Below, one piece after another: positions 50,502 through 60,022 of a stretch of 63,255 bases of DNA. The position numbers and the translations under genes are program-made. Position 1 is the first letter of the stretch, and each line of letters starts with the position of its first letter. A model generated the notes under the pieces. The model was not told the DNA's origin. It saw nothing but the letters and a program-made list of their open reading frames with translations, and did not search any database. Location of the stretch: positions 1 to 63,255 of the IMG/VR virus record IMGVR_UViG_3300009034_000035. One strand, given 5' to 3'. The DNA comes from a virus.

Positions 50502-51841
50502 TGGATGAAGAAAGAGCTAGTAAAGTTGAAGATAAAACAGAAGCAAAAGAATCTCCTAAAGCACAAGTTAAAAGTGAACTAGGTCTTGATCACCTTAAGA
50601 CTTTTAGTAGATTTTTAGTAAAAGCTTTAAAGAGTATTCCAGATCTACAGGAAAATACTATAACTAAACATTTAGGTTGTCCACCAAAAGAAAGAGAAAA
50701 GATACAATTTAATATTCCATGTTACTTAATGACACAAACTTGCTATGCTTTTAATATGTATTTAAAGAAGAATACTAAAATTTCTCTTATTACTAACTTT
50801 AGTAGTGGAAGTACAGATTATTCGGCTGCTGAATATGATCTTATTAGAATAAAGAGAGATACTAGAATACCTCTCCTTATAGGAGGATGGACTTTCTTTA
50901 AGTATAAAGATGTTAATCTCTTAGCTTGGAATTGGTTCCAAGGAATGAGTCCACATGCTGAAATACATTTTAATAAGAAGGATAGAAAGTTAGTAGAGGA
51001 ATTATTTAAAGATATAAGAAAATTCATGAAAGAATTTAATTTTCTTAAAAATGAAAAGCTTAAAGTTATAGGAGGCTATCACTTTGACTTTTTAGAATAT
51101 CCTAAATTAGATTGGAATAATATAATACTTACTGAAGAACTTAAGGATGAAATATTGCTTAATATAATCTATCCTTTAGCTAATAAAGAAGCATGTAAAA
51201 AGCATGATATACCTTGGAGAAGAGGAGTATTATTAGGAGGAGAACCAGGTACAGGTAAGACTCTATTAGCTAAAGTATTATGTAATTTATTAACAGATGT
51301 AACAGTTATATGGGTTACTGCTGAAAGTATAGATGAGGCTAGACATGTAAGAGCATTATTTCAAGCTGCTAGATACTTTGCTCCTACATTAGTAATAATG
51401 GAAGACTTAGACTTTTTTGGTCAAGATAGAGCTATAGAAAGAAGTCCTGTAATAGGAGAATTACTTAATCAATTAGATGGTAATAGTCCTAATGAAGGAG
51501 TATTTATATTAGCATCTAGTAATAGACCAGGACTATTAGATAAAGCTTTAAAAAATAGACCTGGTAGATTAGACGTTAAAATAGCAGTAGAACTACCAGA
51601 ATTAAAGGAAAGAACAAAGATGATTAATTTATTTAGTAAAGGTAAAATGTTTCATACATACTTTGACTGTAATAGTTTAGCTAGTCAAACTAAAGGATTT
51701 ACTGGTGCTCATATAAAAGAAGTATTTGTTTATGCAGCTTTAGATACTATTAAGAAGGGTAGAAATTCTATACATAATGAAAGTATACTTAAAGCTATTA
51801 AAAGATTAAAAGAGAAAGTAGATGTACCATATAAGGTGTAG
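50501..51841 (+). CDS. AAA+ ATPase (Bcs1/Cdc48-like)
   Basis: 446 residues. After a ~210-residue N-terminal domain comes Walker A GGEPGTGKT (246-254), Walker B LVIMEDLD (297-304), SSNRPG sensor and NRPGRLD arginine finger. Similar single-AAA proteins act as protein or complex remodelers. TAATG overlap with radA suggests a joint role, perhaps as recombinase or replisome remodeler. Confidence 0.8.
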   Translation: MDEERASKVEDKTEAKESPKAQVKSELGLDHLKTFSRFLVKALKSIPDLQENTITKHLGCPPKEREKIQFNIPCYLMTQTCYAFNMYLKKNTKISLITNFSSGSTDYSAAEYDLIRIKRDTRIPLLIGGWTFFKYKDVNLLAWNWFQGMSPHAEIHFNKKDRKLVEELFKDIRKFMKEFNFLKNEKLKVIGGYHFDFLEYPKLDWNNIILTEELKDEILLNIIYPLANKEACKKHDIPWRRGVLLGGEPGTGKTLLAKVLCNLLTDVTVIWVTAESIDEARHVRALFQAARYFAPTLVIMEDLDFFGQDRAIERSPVIGELLNQLDGNSPNEGVFILASSNRPGLLDKALKNRPGRLDVKIAVELPELKERTKMINLFSKGKMFHTYFDCNSLASQTKGFTGAHIKEVFVYAALDTIKKGRNSIHNESILKAIKRLKEKVDVPYKV

Positions 51842-51845
51842 TATA

Positions 51846-52073
51846 ATGAAATTAGAAGATATTAGAATAGGAATGAAAGTGAAGATTAAACTAGATTCTA
51901 AAAATAATGAAGATTGTGAAGAATTTAATTTTCAATTGAATAATGTAGAAGGTATAGTTAATAGAATTAATAATAATGAAGAATATCCTATTTATGTATA
52001 TATACAAAAGGATAAAAAAAAGATTGGAATTATTATTGAATTTAAACCTGAAGAATTAAAAGAGGTTAAATAA
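51846..52073 (+). CDS. Hypothetical beta protein, 75 aa
   Basis: MKLEDIRIGMKVKIK is a typical start of small SH3-like beta barrels. ATG at 51846 is preferred to an upstream one inside the ATPase gene. Confidence 0.45.
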   Translation: MKLEDIRIGMKVKIKLDSKNNEDCEEFNFQLNNVEGIVNRINNNEEYPIYVYIQKDKKKIGIIIEFKPEELKEVK

Positions 52074-52074
52074 T

Positions 52075-52218
52075 ATGCCCAAAGTAAAAGTAAAATTAAC
52101 AGCAAAAAGATGGATATTAATATTCACAAAGAAAACATTAGAATTTGAAATAGAAGGTAGTCCAGAAGAAATAGATAAAATTGCTAGAGATGTAGTTGAT
52201 GGAGTAAGTGTTAGTTAA
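52075..52218 (+). CDS. Hypothetical protein, 47 aa
   Basis: Two strands (KVKVKLTA, TLEFEIEG) and a helix; TAATG overlap with the nuclease gene. Confidence 0.45.
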   Translation: MPKVKVKLTAKRWILIFTKKTLEFEIEGSPEEIDKIARDVVDGVSVS

Positions 52219-52895
52219 TGCCAATATTTATAGATGATAGAGAACCAGAGGAAATAATCAACTATCTAAGGAAGAGAAACTTGGATATAGAGATTAGACA
52301 TTCAGATAGTGGAGATTATGTATTTGGGGAAGTAGCTATAGAAAGAAAAGAGCTTAATGATTTAATTAAAAGTCTCATGCCTAACAAACAGACTTTTACT
52401 CTCAAACCTAGATTCTGGGATCAAATGGAAGTTATTAAAAATACCTACAAAATTCCCATTCTTATTATAGAAGGATTACATAGTTATATGTATGCAGAAA
52501 GATTCATAAAAGGAGTGTTAAATACTCTTACTCTATTTTGGAAGATACCTTATTTAGTTACTATGGGAATGGAAGAAACAGCTATGGTTATAGGAGATTT
52601 ATATATTAAGTATGGAGTAGGTAAGTCAGGTAGAATACCTCCAGCAGCAGTAAGAAAAGCTATTACTCCTAAACAAGTTAAATGGATGATGCTCCAATGT
52701 GTAAAGGGAATAGGCCCTACAGCAGCTACTAGAATATTAGAAGCTTATCCAGATTTATTCCATGCTTCTTATCATCCGCATTATTTTAGTGAAGCATTAA
52801 ATAAAGTTAAAGGTCTTAATAAGAGAAGTAAAGAATTACTTAAAGTAATCTTTACTAATTGGTGTGTTAAAGCTGAAATTAAGAAAAGTAAATGA
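52218..52895 (+). CDS. XPF/ERCC4-type structure-specific nuclease
   Basis: 225 residues. FIDDREP, DSGDYVF and VAIERKELNDL give the GDx(n)ERKxxxD active site of the XPF/Mus81 family. C-terminal tandem HhH (VKGIGPTAATRIL and VKGLNKRSKELL) binds DNA. It would cut flaps or branched intermediates made by replication and RadA. Confidence 0.9.
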   Translation: MPIFIDDREPEEIINYLRKRNLDIEIRHSDSGDYVFGEVAIERKELNDLIKSLMPNKQTFTLKPRFWDQMEVIKNTYKIPILIIEGLHSYMYAERFIKGVLNTLTLFWKIPYLVTMGMEETAMVIGDLYIKYGVGKSGRIPPAAVRKAITPKQVKWMMLQCVKGIGPTAATRILEAYPDLFHASYHPHYFSEALNKVKGLNKRSKELLKVIFTNWCVKAEIKKSK

Positions 52896-52935
52896 TATGT
52901 AAATTAGTATATGTATAAATATATATATGTGATGA

Positions 52936-53205
52936 ATGGTAATGGATAAACAAAATAAGAATAGAGAGTTAAGAAAAAGATATAGGGAATTAGCAGCAAT
53001 GTTAAAGGAGAAGATGAAGGGTAATATGGTTACTTTAGATAAAATACTAGGTAAATTTTCTATGCAGGAAGGTATCAAGTTTACTAGGGCTAAAGAATAT
53101 TTAAATCTATTTGAAATGGTAGGCTTAGTTAAAATTACTACTGGTAGAAAGAAATGGAAGTATAATTCTGATGCTGAATGGGAGTTGTTTAGAGTACTTG
53201 TTTAG
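52936..53205 (+). CDS. Winged-helix-like DNA-binding protein
   Basis: 89 residues, basic, with helix-turn-helix-like VTLDKILGKFSMQEGIKFTRAKEYLNLFEMVGL and a beta wing VKITTGRKKWKY. A TATA-rich stretch at 52907-52926 precedes it. A good regulator candidate for the replication genes. Confidence 0.5.
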   Translation: MVMDKQNKNRELRKRYRELAAMLKEKMKGNMVTLDKILGKFSMQEGIKFTRAKEYLNLFEMVGLVKITTGRKKWKYNSDAEWELFRVLV

Positions 53206-53207
53206 AA

Positions 53208-53636
53208 GTGTTTAATATGTATAATAAAAATGTTCAAAGAAAATATGATCAATCAAAGAAAGGTAAAGCTAGACATGATACTGAACAATATAAGGAATAT
53301 CGTAAAGGGTATATGAAAGCTTATGCTTCCTTTTATAGAAAAAGAAGAAGATTAGTTATTATTAAGCATTATGGTAATAAGTGTATTTGTTGTGGAGAAA
53401 TTGAAGTTAAATTTTTAAGTATAGACCATATTAAAGGTGGAGGAGCAAAACATTTACGTGAAATAGCAAAGTCTGGTCATAACTTTTATTCATGGATTCT
53501 TAAAAATAAATTTCCTAAAGGCTTTCAAGTTTTATGTTTTAATTGTAATACAGCTAAAGGTAAGAGTAATAAACAATTTTGTCCTGTTCATCATCCAGAA
53601 TTATATGAAAAAGATGATGTAAAGGTGAATATATAA
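53208..53636 (+). CDS. HNH endonuclease
   Basis: 142 residues from GTG 53208 (ATG 53217 possible). CICCGE, LSIDHIKGGG, GFQVLCFNCNTAKG and CPVHHP form an HNH nuclease with zinc knuckles, the type common as free-standing phage homing nucleases. Confidence 0.8.
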   Translation: MFNMYNKNVQRKYDQSKKGKARHDTEQYKEYRKGYMKAYASFYRKRRRLVIIKHYGNKCICCGEIEVKFLSIDHIKGGGAKHLREIAKSGHNFYSWILKNKFPKGFQVLCFNCNTAKGKSNKQFCPVHHPELYEKDDVKVNI

Positions 53637-53848
53637 TGGAGAAAGAAGGAATAAAAGAAATAAGGAAGAGATTAGAAGATCTAATGAGAATGGAAACACT
53701 TGATTTAGAATATAAGACAGAACAATTAGCATTTCTAATAATGAAAATAGACCTTATGAAACTTGATGCTTTATGCTGTATAAGTGCTAATCTTAAATCT
53801 ATAGAAGAAGTTCTTAAACAAATAAAAGATAAACAAATTCCTTGGTAA
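53636..53848 (+). CDS. Helical protein, 70 aa
   Basis: TAATG overlap. Coiled-coil-like with CC pair; not recognised. Confidence 0.45.
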   Translation: MEKEGIKEIRKRLEDLMRMETLDLEYKTEQLAFLIMKIDLMKLDALCCISANLKSIEEVLKQIKDKQIPW

Positions 53849-53860
53849 GGAGGTGTATAT

Positions 53861-54991
53861 ATGAATTTAAGTACAGAAGCACAAACTCAATTAAAGAAAA
53901 TAGCTAAAAGAAATAAGATGACTTATACTGAAGTAGTTAAGATGTATGAAGAAGCAGTTAAAGGGACTAAAGATAAAATTAAAGAAATATTCATTATAAG
54001 AAAAATTCAGAATGAAATTAGAAGAGAAAAGCAGAAGCAACAACCATTTAAGAGAAAGGCTCAAGCTCAACCTGTATATGGCTTTATAGCTGGTGATATG
54101 GGCCTTAGAGACACAGCTGAAGAAATGAGAAGAAATATTAAAAGGTTTATAGAAAAGAATAGTGTACAAGAGGCTATAGAAGCACAATATATTAATGGTG
54201 ATAATAGAATACTAGATCAACGTGAAATGATATATGGTAAACCTAATCCTAATCATTTAGAAGTCTTAGATAAAAAAGATGATAAAGGCAATATAAGAAA
54301 ACTAATACTTAGAAAGAGAACATTATTTGGCTTCTTTAGAAAAAATGGAGAAAGAACCTTTAAACCTACTATGTTTCAGACAAATGACAATAAAATAGCT
54401 AAAGCATGGAATAAGATTAAGTTCTTTACTCCATGTCAAACATTTGGTATAATTAAAGAAGACAATCCTGAAGATATGAGACTTAATAGTAGCCAAGCAG
54501 AAAATACAATGTCAGTCTTTAAAGCTCTTAAAGAAGATTGGGATATTAATACTATAATAACTCAAAGTCTTAAAAGTCAAGAAACTAAAATACAAAATGT
54601 AGAAAAACACTTTAAAACCTATAAAGATGCATGGGATAGAAGGATATTCCTTAGAGGAATAGTAACATGGATAAATGTTGATAGACCTGGCTTCTTTGGT
54701 AATATATGGATGCAACTTATGGACCCTGAAGATGAAGAGGCAGTAGTTAGAGTGTCTATACCTCAACACTTAATACCTAATATAGACTTTGGACCATTAA
54801 GTGAAATAAGAGTATTTGGTCAAACAAAAAGAAGTAAATATAGAGATAATGAAACTCAGAAGCTAGTTGATGGTGATGTAATAGTAAATGCTTTTGGTCT
54901 ATATCCAATACCAGGCTTAAGTACACCTAAAGAAAGTGCAATACCAGAAAGTTTAGAAGATGAAGAAGAAATTGAAGGATGGCTATCATAG
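53861..54991 (+). CDS. OB-fold-like putative ssDNA-binding protein
   Basis: 376 residues, AAGGAGGTG 7 bases before ATG. After a basic helical N-terminal part, residues ~265-350 (FLRGIVTWINVDRPGFFGNIWM, VRVSIPQHL, LSEIRVFGQTKR, VIVNAFGLYPI) have the five-strand OB-fold order. In the middle of the replication genes it may replace RPA/SSB. Identification is by pattern, not by strong motif. Confidence 0.5.
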   Translation: MNLSTEAQTQLKKIAKRNKMTYTEVVKMYEEAVKGTKDKIKEIFIIRKIQNEIRREKQKQQPFKRKAQAQPVYGFIAGDMGLRDTAEEMRRNIKRFIEKNSVQEAIEAQYINGDNRILDQREMIYGKPNPNHLEVLDKKDDKGNIRKLILRKRTLFGFFRKNGERTFKPTMFQTNDNKIAKAWNKIKFFTPCQTFGIIKEDNPEDMRLNSSQAENTMSVFKALKEDWDINTIITQSLKSQETKIQNVEKHFKTYKDAWDRRIFLRGIVTWINVDRPGFFGNIWMQLMDPEDEEAVVRVSIPQHLIPNIDFGPLSEIRVFGQTKRSKYRDNETQKLVDGDVIVNAFGLYPIPGLSTPKESAIPESLEDEEEIEGWLS

Positions 54992-55027
54992 TCATTCTTC
55001 TTCCCCACTATCTTTATTTGATGATAG
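54983..55027 (+). terminator. Inverted repeat with pyrimidine tract
   Basis: CTATCAT (54983-54989) and ATGATAG (55021-55027) flank a C/T-rich stretch just after the stop at 54991. Possible end of the replication transcript. Confidence 0.35.
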
Positions 55028-55064
55028 TATAATAGTTTAGTAATAATATAAAAAGATGATGTTA

Positions 55065-55403
55065 ATGGATAAAAAAATATTAGAATTTAATGTAGAAGAA
55101 ATAAAGGCCTTTATGAATGGACTTAGACCTAAACCTGGTAAAAGATCAGGTTATAATGTGTTATGGCAGGCTTTAGTATGTTCTTGGCAGTTTAAAGATT
55201 TACAGAAGAGTATAGCTTATTATGAAAGATTTAAAGATAAAGCTTATTTGGCAGAAGCTTCAACTCATTTGGCTGATTTACTTATGCAGGTTATTTGCAT
55301 GATTATAATATTAAATATAGATCCAGAAGAGATAATGGAAATGGGTTTAAATAGATTAAGAGAACATGCTAAAATAGAAATATATCCTAAGTTGTGGGAA
55401 TAA
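55065..55403 (+). CDS. MazG-like protein, 112 aa
   Basis: Helical; EASTHLADLLMQVICMIIIL followed by EEIMEMGLNRLREHAKIE follows MazG NTP pyrophosphohydrolase helices with ExxD-type residues. ATG 55065 preferred to two upstream ATGs. Confidence 0.5.
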   Translation: MDKKILEFNVEEIKAFMNGLRPKPGKRSGYNVLWQALVCSWQFKDLQKSIAYYERFKDKAYLAEASTHLADLLMQVICMIIILNIDPEEIMEMGLNRLREHAKIEIYPKLWE

Positions 55404-55404
55404 T

Positions 55405-55767
55405 ATGAATAAAGAAGAATTAAGAGCTAGAGAAATATGTGCATGGTGTAATTGGGTTAAAGAGTGTAAAGACTGTCCACATAGAGAATGGCCTAGTGGA
55501 AAGTGGCATAAGAAGCCTAGATGGAACTATAAAAAGTGTCAAGAATGGAGACATTATCTTAAAACTAGAAGAAGAAAGTTTATAGAAAAGATTAGAAAGT
55601 TTTTTAAGTTTCATTCTTGGTATCAACAGATAATAGATCCACTTTATACAGATCCAAAACCTAGGAAATTTAGGATTATAAAAACTTGTACTATATGTGA
55701 GAAGAAACAAGAATTTAAGAAGAAAAATAAAGAGGATAAATATCCTAAGTGGGTAGATATTGACTAA
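55405..55767 (+). CDS. Zinc-binding basic protein, 120 aa
   Basis: CAWCNW...CKDCPHREW and CTICEKK give two Cys clusters; basic. Overlaps polB by eight bases. Confidence 0.5.
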   Translation: MNKEELRAREICAWCNWVKECKDCPHREWPSGKWHKKPRWNYKKCQEWRHYLKTRRRKFIEKIRKFFKFHSWYQQIIDPLYTDPKPRKFRIIKTCTICEKKQEFKKKNKEDKYPKWVDID

Positions 55768-58267
55768 ATTAGCTCTTGTAACAGCTGAAAGTATTAAGAT
55801 ACAGAAAGATGGTTACTCTATACCATGTGTAGTACTTATAGGAAGAGATGAACAGGGTATTAAGAGAAGTTGGAGAACACCTTTCTGGCCTTATCTCTAT
55901 ATATTAGAATCTAGCTTTATAAGACTAGTAGATGATCCACATTTTAATCTAAATCAATATGTTAAAGAACATTTAGGAACTTTTGTAAGAAGTTTAAATA
56001 AGAAGGCTCTTACTAAGTTAGTTCTACATGATAGTTTAACTATTACAGACTTTATAAGGTTCTTAAAGAAGTATACTAAAGTTATGGGTAAAGAGCCTAT
56101 ATATACTTATGAAGCAGACTTATCTAGATCTGAATTATTAGCTTTAAGATATATGATAGATAAAGGAATTAAGTCTGGGGTAGATATAGATAAGGATGGA
56201 ACTATTACACCTATAGATCTAAAAGTTAAACTTAGAAAGTGGTATATAGACTTTGAGGCTTATTCTACTAAAATGTGTAGTCATGGACCTAAGAAGAATG
56301 AACCTATAACTATGGTTAGTATATGGGACAATTATAATGAGAAACTTTATACTCTTTATGTAGATAATAAGAAGTGGAAGGAATATCCTAAATTTAAACC
56401 TTATAATAAGAAGCATTTTATTAAAGGATTTAAGTCTGAAGCTTTATGTTTAGATTATTTATCTAAATTAGTAAAGAAGTTAGATCCAGATCTATTTACT
56501 GCATGGAACTTAGACAGATATGATATAGTTAAATGGTTTCAAAGGATGGAGGTTAATAAGCTTAATCCTAAGGTTTTAAGTCCATTTAGTGGCATAATGA
56601 AGAAGAGAAAGCCTTATAGGATTAAAGGTAGAATATTATTTGATCTTATGAGGGCATTTAAGAAATATACTGCTGCTGAACTTAGGTCTTATAGTTTATT
56701 GTATGTGACTGAATCAGAAAAGTTAGGATTAGAGAAAATACCATTTAAAGGATCAGCTGCTGATACATGGGATAAATATCCTAATATAGTATTTAAAAGG
56801 AATGTACAAGATGTATTAATCATTAAAGCTTTAGATGAGAAGCATGAACTAATAGAGACATTTGATGATTTAAGAAGAGAATTTGGAGGTTTATTCCATG
56901 AGGTACTTATGAACTATAGAGTAATAGATACAGCCTTAATGAGGTTTGTTAATAATAAAATAGCATTAGGTACAGCCCAAAGAGGAAAGAAAGAGACTGG
57001 TACTTTCTTAGGAGCAGTAGTAATAGTACCTGTTCCAGGAAAGTACCAGTATGTAGCACAATTTGATTTTAGTAGAGAATATCCCAATATAATTAAAATG
57101 TTTAATATTTCACCTGAAACTTATAGGGAGGAAGGAGCAGGTTACTATAAGATAAAATATAAGGATAAAATTTATAGTTTTATTAAAAGTCCTATAGGTC
57201 TACTTCCTCAATTAGTAGATAGCTTCTTTAAGAAGAGAGACTTATATGAAAAAGAATATGCTAAAGCAATTAATGAAGGTAATAAAGTTAAAATTAAAAT
57301 GTGGTGGAGAAGATTATTTAATATTAAGACTATGACTAATGCTATATATGGAGTAATGGACTATCCTAATTTTAGATTATGTAGAAAAGAATGTTCAGCT
57401 GCTACTGCTGTAATAGGAAGACTAGCTATTGAGGAGTTGGGAGAATTAGCTAAAAAATATGGTTATAGTATCTTATATGGTGATACAGACTCTATCTTTA
57501 TAACTCTTAAAAGTAATAGTTCAGAAGAAGCCAAAGTTGAAGGATTAGAATTAGCTAAGAAATTTAATGAAGGTTTATCAAAGTATTTTATTAAGATATA
57601 TAAAGTAAGTAAAGCTCCTAGTGACTTAGGATTTAAGAAATTGTATAGTAGCTTTTTATTGGTAGCTAGAAAGTACTATGCAGGTAAGACTATATGGGAT
57701 GAAAAGAAAGAATGGCTTAAAGAACCTGAATATGACTTTAAAGGAATAGAGGTTATCAGATCAGATAGTAGTAATTTAGAAAGAGAAACTTTAGAGACTA
57801 TTATAAAGATGATATTATCAGATAAGTCAGTAGCTGAAATTAAGGTTTATTGGGATAAGATTATTAGAAATTTTTGGAATAAAGTATATAATTATTTAGA
57901 AATAAGTTATCCTCTTCAGATTAAAAAGCCATTTAATTATTATAATCATAATCCTAAAGAAAAACAACATTTACCAGCTCATATTAGATCAGCATTATAT
58001 AGTAATAAATATCTTAATACAGACTTTGAGGCTGGAGATAAACCTAGAAGACTACCAATTAAGAGTAAAAAAATATGGACTTTAAAGTTTAAAGGGGAAG
58101 ATATAAAGTTACTTCTTAAGGATGTTTCTATAGCAGAAGATATGTTTATACCTGATTGGGTTATTCAATCAATAGATTATAAACGTATATATAAAAGATT
58201 AGCTGATAAAGTTACAAAGCTTTTAAATCTAATCCAGATACAAACTAGTTTGGAGGCCTTTAAGTGA
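55760..58267 (+). CDS. polB: Family B DNA polymerase
   Basis: 835 residues from a TTG. Exonuclease motifs: YIDFEAYS (162-169), TAWNLDRYD (247-255), NVQDVLI (348-354). Polymerase motifs: A FDFSREYPNII (435-445; Arg-Glu replaces the usual SerLeu), B TMTNAIYGVMDY (524-535), C YGDTDS (573-578), then RKYYAGK. Proofreading and synthesis residues appear intact, and no intein is present. This is the replicative polymerase; no primase is recognised in the genome. Confidence 0.95.
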   Translation: MTKLALVTAESIKIQKDGYSIPCVVLIGRDEQGIKRSWRTPFWPYLYILESSFIRLVDDPHFNLNQYVKEHLGTFVRSLNKKALTKLVLHDSLTITDFIRFLKKYTKVMGKEPIYTYEADLSRSELLALRYMIDKGIKSGVDIDKDGTITPIDLKVKLRKWYIDFEAYSTKMCSHGPKKNEPITMVSIWDNYNEKLYTLYVDNKKWKEYPKFKPYNKKHFIKGFKSEALCLDYLSKLVKKLDPDLFTAWNLDRYDIVKWFQRMEVNKLNPKVLSPFSGIMKKRKPYRIKGRILFDLMRAFKKYTAAELRSYSLLYVTESEKLGLEKIPFKGSAADTWDKYPNIVFKRNVQDVLIIKALDEKHELIETFDDLRREFGGLFHEVLMNYRVIDTALMRFVNNKIALGTAQRGKKETGTFLGAVVIVPVPGKYQYVAQFDFSREYPNIIKMFNISPETYREEGAGYYKIKYKDKIYSFIKSPIGLLPQLVDSFFKKRDLYEKEYAKAINEGNKVKIKMWWRRLFNIKTMTNAIYGVMDYPNFRLCRKECSAATAVIGRLAIEELGELAKKYGYSILYGDTDSIFITLKSNSSEEAKVEGLELAKKFNEGLSKYFIKIYKVSKAPSDLGFKKLYSSFLLVARKYYAGKTIWDEKKEWLKEPEYDFKGIEVIRSDSSNLERETLETIIKMILSDKSVAEIKVYWDKIIRNFWNKVYNYLEISYPLQIKKPFNYYNHNPKEKQHLPAHIRSALYSNKYLNTDFEAGDKPRRLPIKSKKIWTLKFKGEDIKLLLKDVSIAEDMFIPDWVIQSIDYKRIYKRLADKVTKLLNLIQIQTSLEAFK

Positions 58268-58611
58268 CTAGATGGACTAAAGAAGAAATAGCCTTATTAT
58301 TTTTAAAGTATGAAAATGTAAGTTGGACAGAATTAAAAGGTTTATTTCCTACTAGAAGTAAAAAGTCTATTAATAAAAAGGCCAGGGAATTAAGTTTAGT
58401 AAGAACTAAATTCTCTACTCTTAAGGGAGTATTTTATGTTTATGCTAGATGTCCTACTCATGGTAGAATATTTAGAGAAGAAATTAAATGGAGAGGTAAA
58501 AAGGAGAATATTCCTTATTGTCCTAGACCAGGATGTAATAAAAGATTAAGAGAAAAACCTAAGACTAGTAAGTTAAGGAGGAAGTATAGAGTTGAAAGAG
58601 TGGAAAGCTAA
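58264..58611 (+). CDS. Myb/SANT-like plus zinc-finger protein
   Basis: 115 residues, GTG overlapping the polB stop. RWTKEEIALLFLKYENVSW...KSINKKARELSL is a SANT/GcrA-like three-helix DNA-binding unit; ARCPTH...CPRPGC adds a zinc site. Possible transcription regulator or terminase small-subunit-like protein. Confidence 0.55.
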   Translation: MTRWTKEEIALLFLKYENVSWTELKGLFPTRSKKSINKKARELSLVRTKFSTLKGVFYVYARCPTHGRIFREEIKWRGKKENIPYCPRPGCNKRLREKPKTSKLRRKYRVERVES

Positions 58612-59068
58612 ATTTTATATTGCCCATAGAATAACTAATAGGCATTATATAAGAGATACTGCATGTCCTAAGTTACAAAAAGCTGGTTACTTTACTGTTA
58701 ATCCGTTCTATACTTTATCTGGTAAACCTAGAAAAATAAGATGGGAAATTGATTTAATAGATAAAGGTACTATTAATCCATATAAAGTAGTTAAAAATTA
58801 TAAAAGATCTAAAGAAATAGTTGATTATGATCTAAGTAAAATAGTTAATGCTGATGGATTGGTTTGTTTTATGAATGAAGCAAGTATAGGAGCATCAATG
58901 GAAATATTCTTTTGTGCTCATGTATTAAGTAAACCTATTTATATAGTAACTGAAAAATATTCTTCTCATCCTTGGCTTATATATTATACTACTATAACTA
59001 AAGGTTTTATAGTTTCTAATCTTAAGAGGTTAATTAAGGAGTTGAATAAGATATATGAAGACAAGTGA
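58592..59068 (+). CDS. Nucleoside 2-deoxyribosyltransferase-like protein
   Basis: 158 residues from a TTG 11 bases after AAGGAGG. FYIAHRI start, NPFY loop, IVDYDLSKIVNADGLVCFMNEASIGASMEIFFA-type helix and KPIYIVT strand follow the NDT family, where the Glu of the SMEI helix is nucleophile. It would salvage or swap bases on deoxynucleosides or act on base-modified nucleotides. Confidence 0.65.
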   Translation: MKEWKAKFYIAHRITNRHYIRDTACPKLQKAGYFTVNPFYTLSGKPRKIRWEIDLIDKGTINPYKVVKNYKRSKEIVDYDLSKIVNADGLVCFMNEASIGASMEIFFCAHVLSKPIYIVTEKYSSHPWLIYYTTITKGFIVSNLKRLIKELNKIYEDK

Positions 59069-59417
59069 AATAGCAATTAAGATGAAAAAATATATTGGTA
59101 AATTAGTCTCTTTATTTCTAAATAGAAATATGGAATATGCTGATGAAGGTGAATGGGCTAGTAACTTTAATAGAAATGCTTTATATAATGAAGTATTTAG
59201 AATAAAGGAAATTATAGAACAACCTTATGGTGTATCTTTAGAATATGTACTTCAGAAGATTGACAGAATAATTAATGGAATACTTATTGAAAAAGGAAAA
59301 GGAGAAAAAGAAGCTACTCATATAAGTGATTCTATAGATGATGCAATAGTTTATTTGTTTATTACTAGGAATTTATTAATAGAAGCTGGATTAATAGAGG
59401 ATAAGGAAAATGAATAA
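59055..59417 (+). CDS. Nucleotide-modification-associated (Nmad1/DUF1599-like) protein
   Basis: 120 residues. NMEYADEGEWASNFNRNA and DSIDDAIVYLFITRNLL are the typical end segments of this MazG-like all-alpha family. Together with the neighbouring NDT-like gene it points to nucleotide pool control or base modification. Confidence 0.6.
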   Translation: MKTSEIAIKMKKYIGKLVSLFLNRNMEYADEGEWASNFNRNALYNEVFRIKEIIEQPYGVSLEYVLQKIDRIINGILIEKGKGEKEATHISDSIDDAIVYLFITRNLLIEAGLIEDKENE

Positions 59418-59583
59418 ATCAGAAATAGTATCTATATTAAAAGACCAGGAAAAAGAAGTATGTAAAGAATGTGATAGTAGAAGAGAAAAGGAAGGAAAGA
59501 GAATAGCAGATATAGATCAATGCTTTAATTGTCCAGTACATAAATTGGTTAATAAAGTATTGGAGGCTTTAAATGGTAATTGA
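59410..59583 (+). CDS. Zinc-binding protein, 57 aa
   Basis: CKECDSRR and CFNCPVH in a helical frame; overlaps both neighbours. Confidence 0.45.
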   Translation: MNKSEIVSILKDQEKEVCKECDSRREKEGKRIADIDQCFNCPVHKLVNKVLEALNGN

Positions 59584-60022
59584 TAAAAAGAAAATTCCTT
59601 ATGATAAAATAGATGTTGACATAAAAAATATCATTAAAATGATTAATACTTTACCTTTTTGTGCTACTATTTCTTGTTGTCAAGGTCATCTTACTACAAT
59701 GTTTAAAAAGGGAATAAATAATCGTTATAAGTATACTGCTAATTTATTTATAGCTTTTGAAGTATATGATGAACTTAAATTTCTTAAATTCTTAGAAAAT
59801 CTTCAAAAAGGATTTTATAAAAGTGTTAATTGGTGGATGAATATAATTAAAGAATATTATTTTGATCCCATACCAAATTATGATGTTCCTTCTATTAGTT
59901 GGAGAATAAGTATAGATATAAGTAGTAATAGTAAAGTTAAATTAAAAGAAATACTTAAAAGAAGTAGAAGATGGTTAAGACATTGTATATTGGAATTTAA
60001 GGGGAAATATCATTATGCCTAA
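59573..60022 (+). CDS. Hypothetical protein with SCCQGH motif
   Basis: 149 residues. DVDIKNIIKMINTLPFCATISCCQGH resembles the start of TYW3-like proteins, which have TxSSCSGR at that place. The rest is helical and Trp-rich. Similarity is modest; function unknown. Confidence 0.45.
   Translation: MVIDKKKIPYDKIDVDIKNIIKMINTLPFCATISCCQGHLTTMFKKGINNRYKYTANLFIAFEVYDELKFLKFLENLQKGFYKSVNWWMNIIKEYYFDPIPNYDVPSISWRISIDISSNSKVKLKEILKRSRRWLRHCILEFKGKYHYA

Noticed and set aside
55760-58267. Intein or intron in polB or terminase
   Set aside because: All polymerase and terminase motifs are in a single continuous frame with normal spacing.
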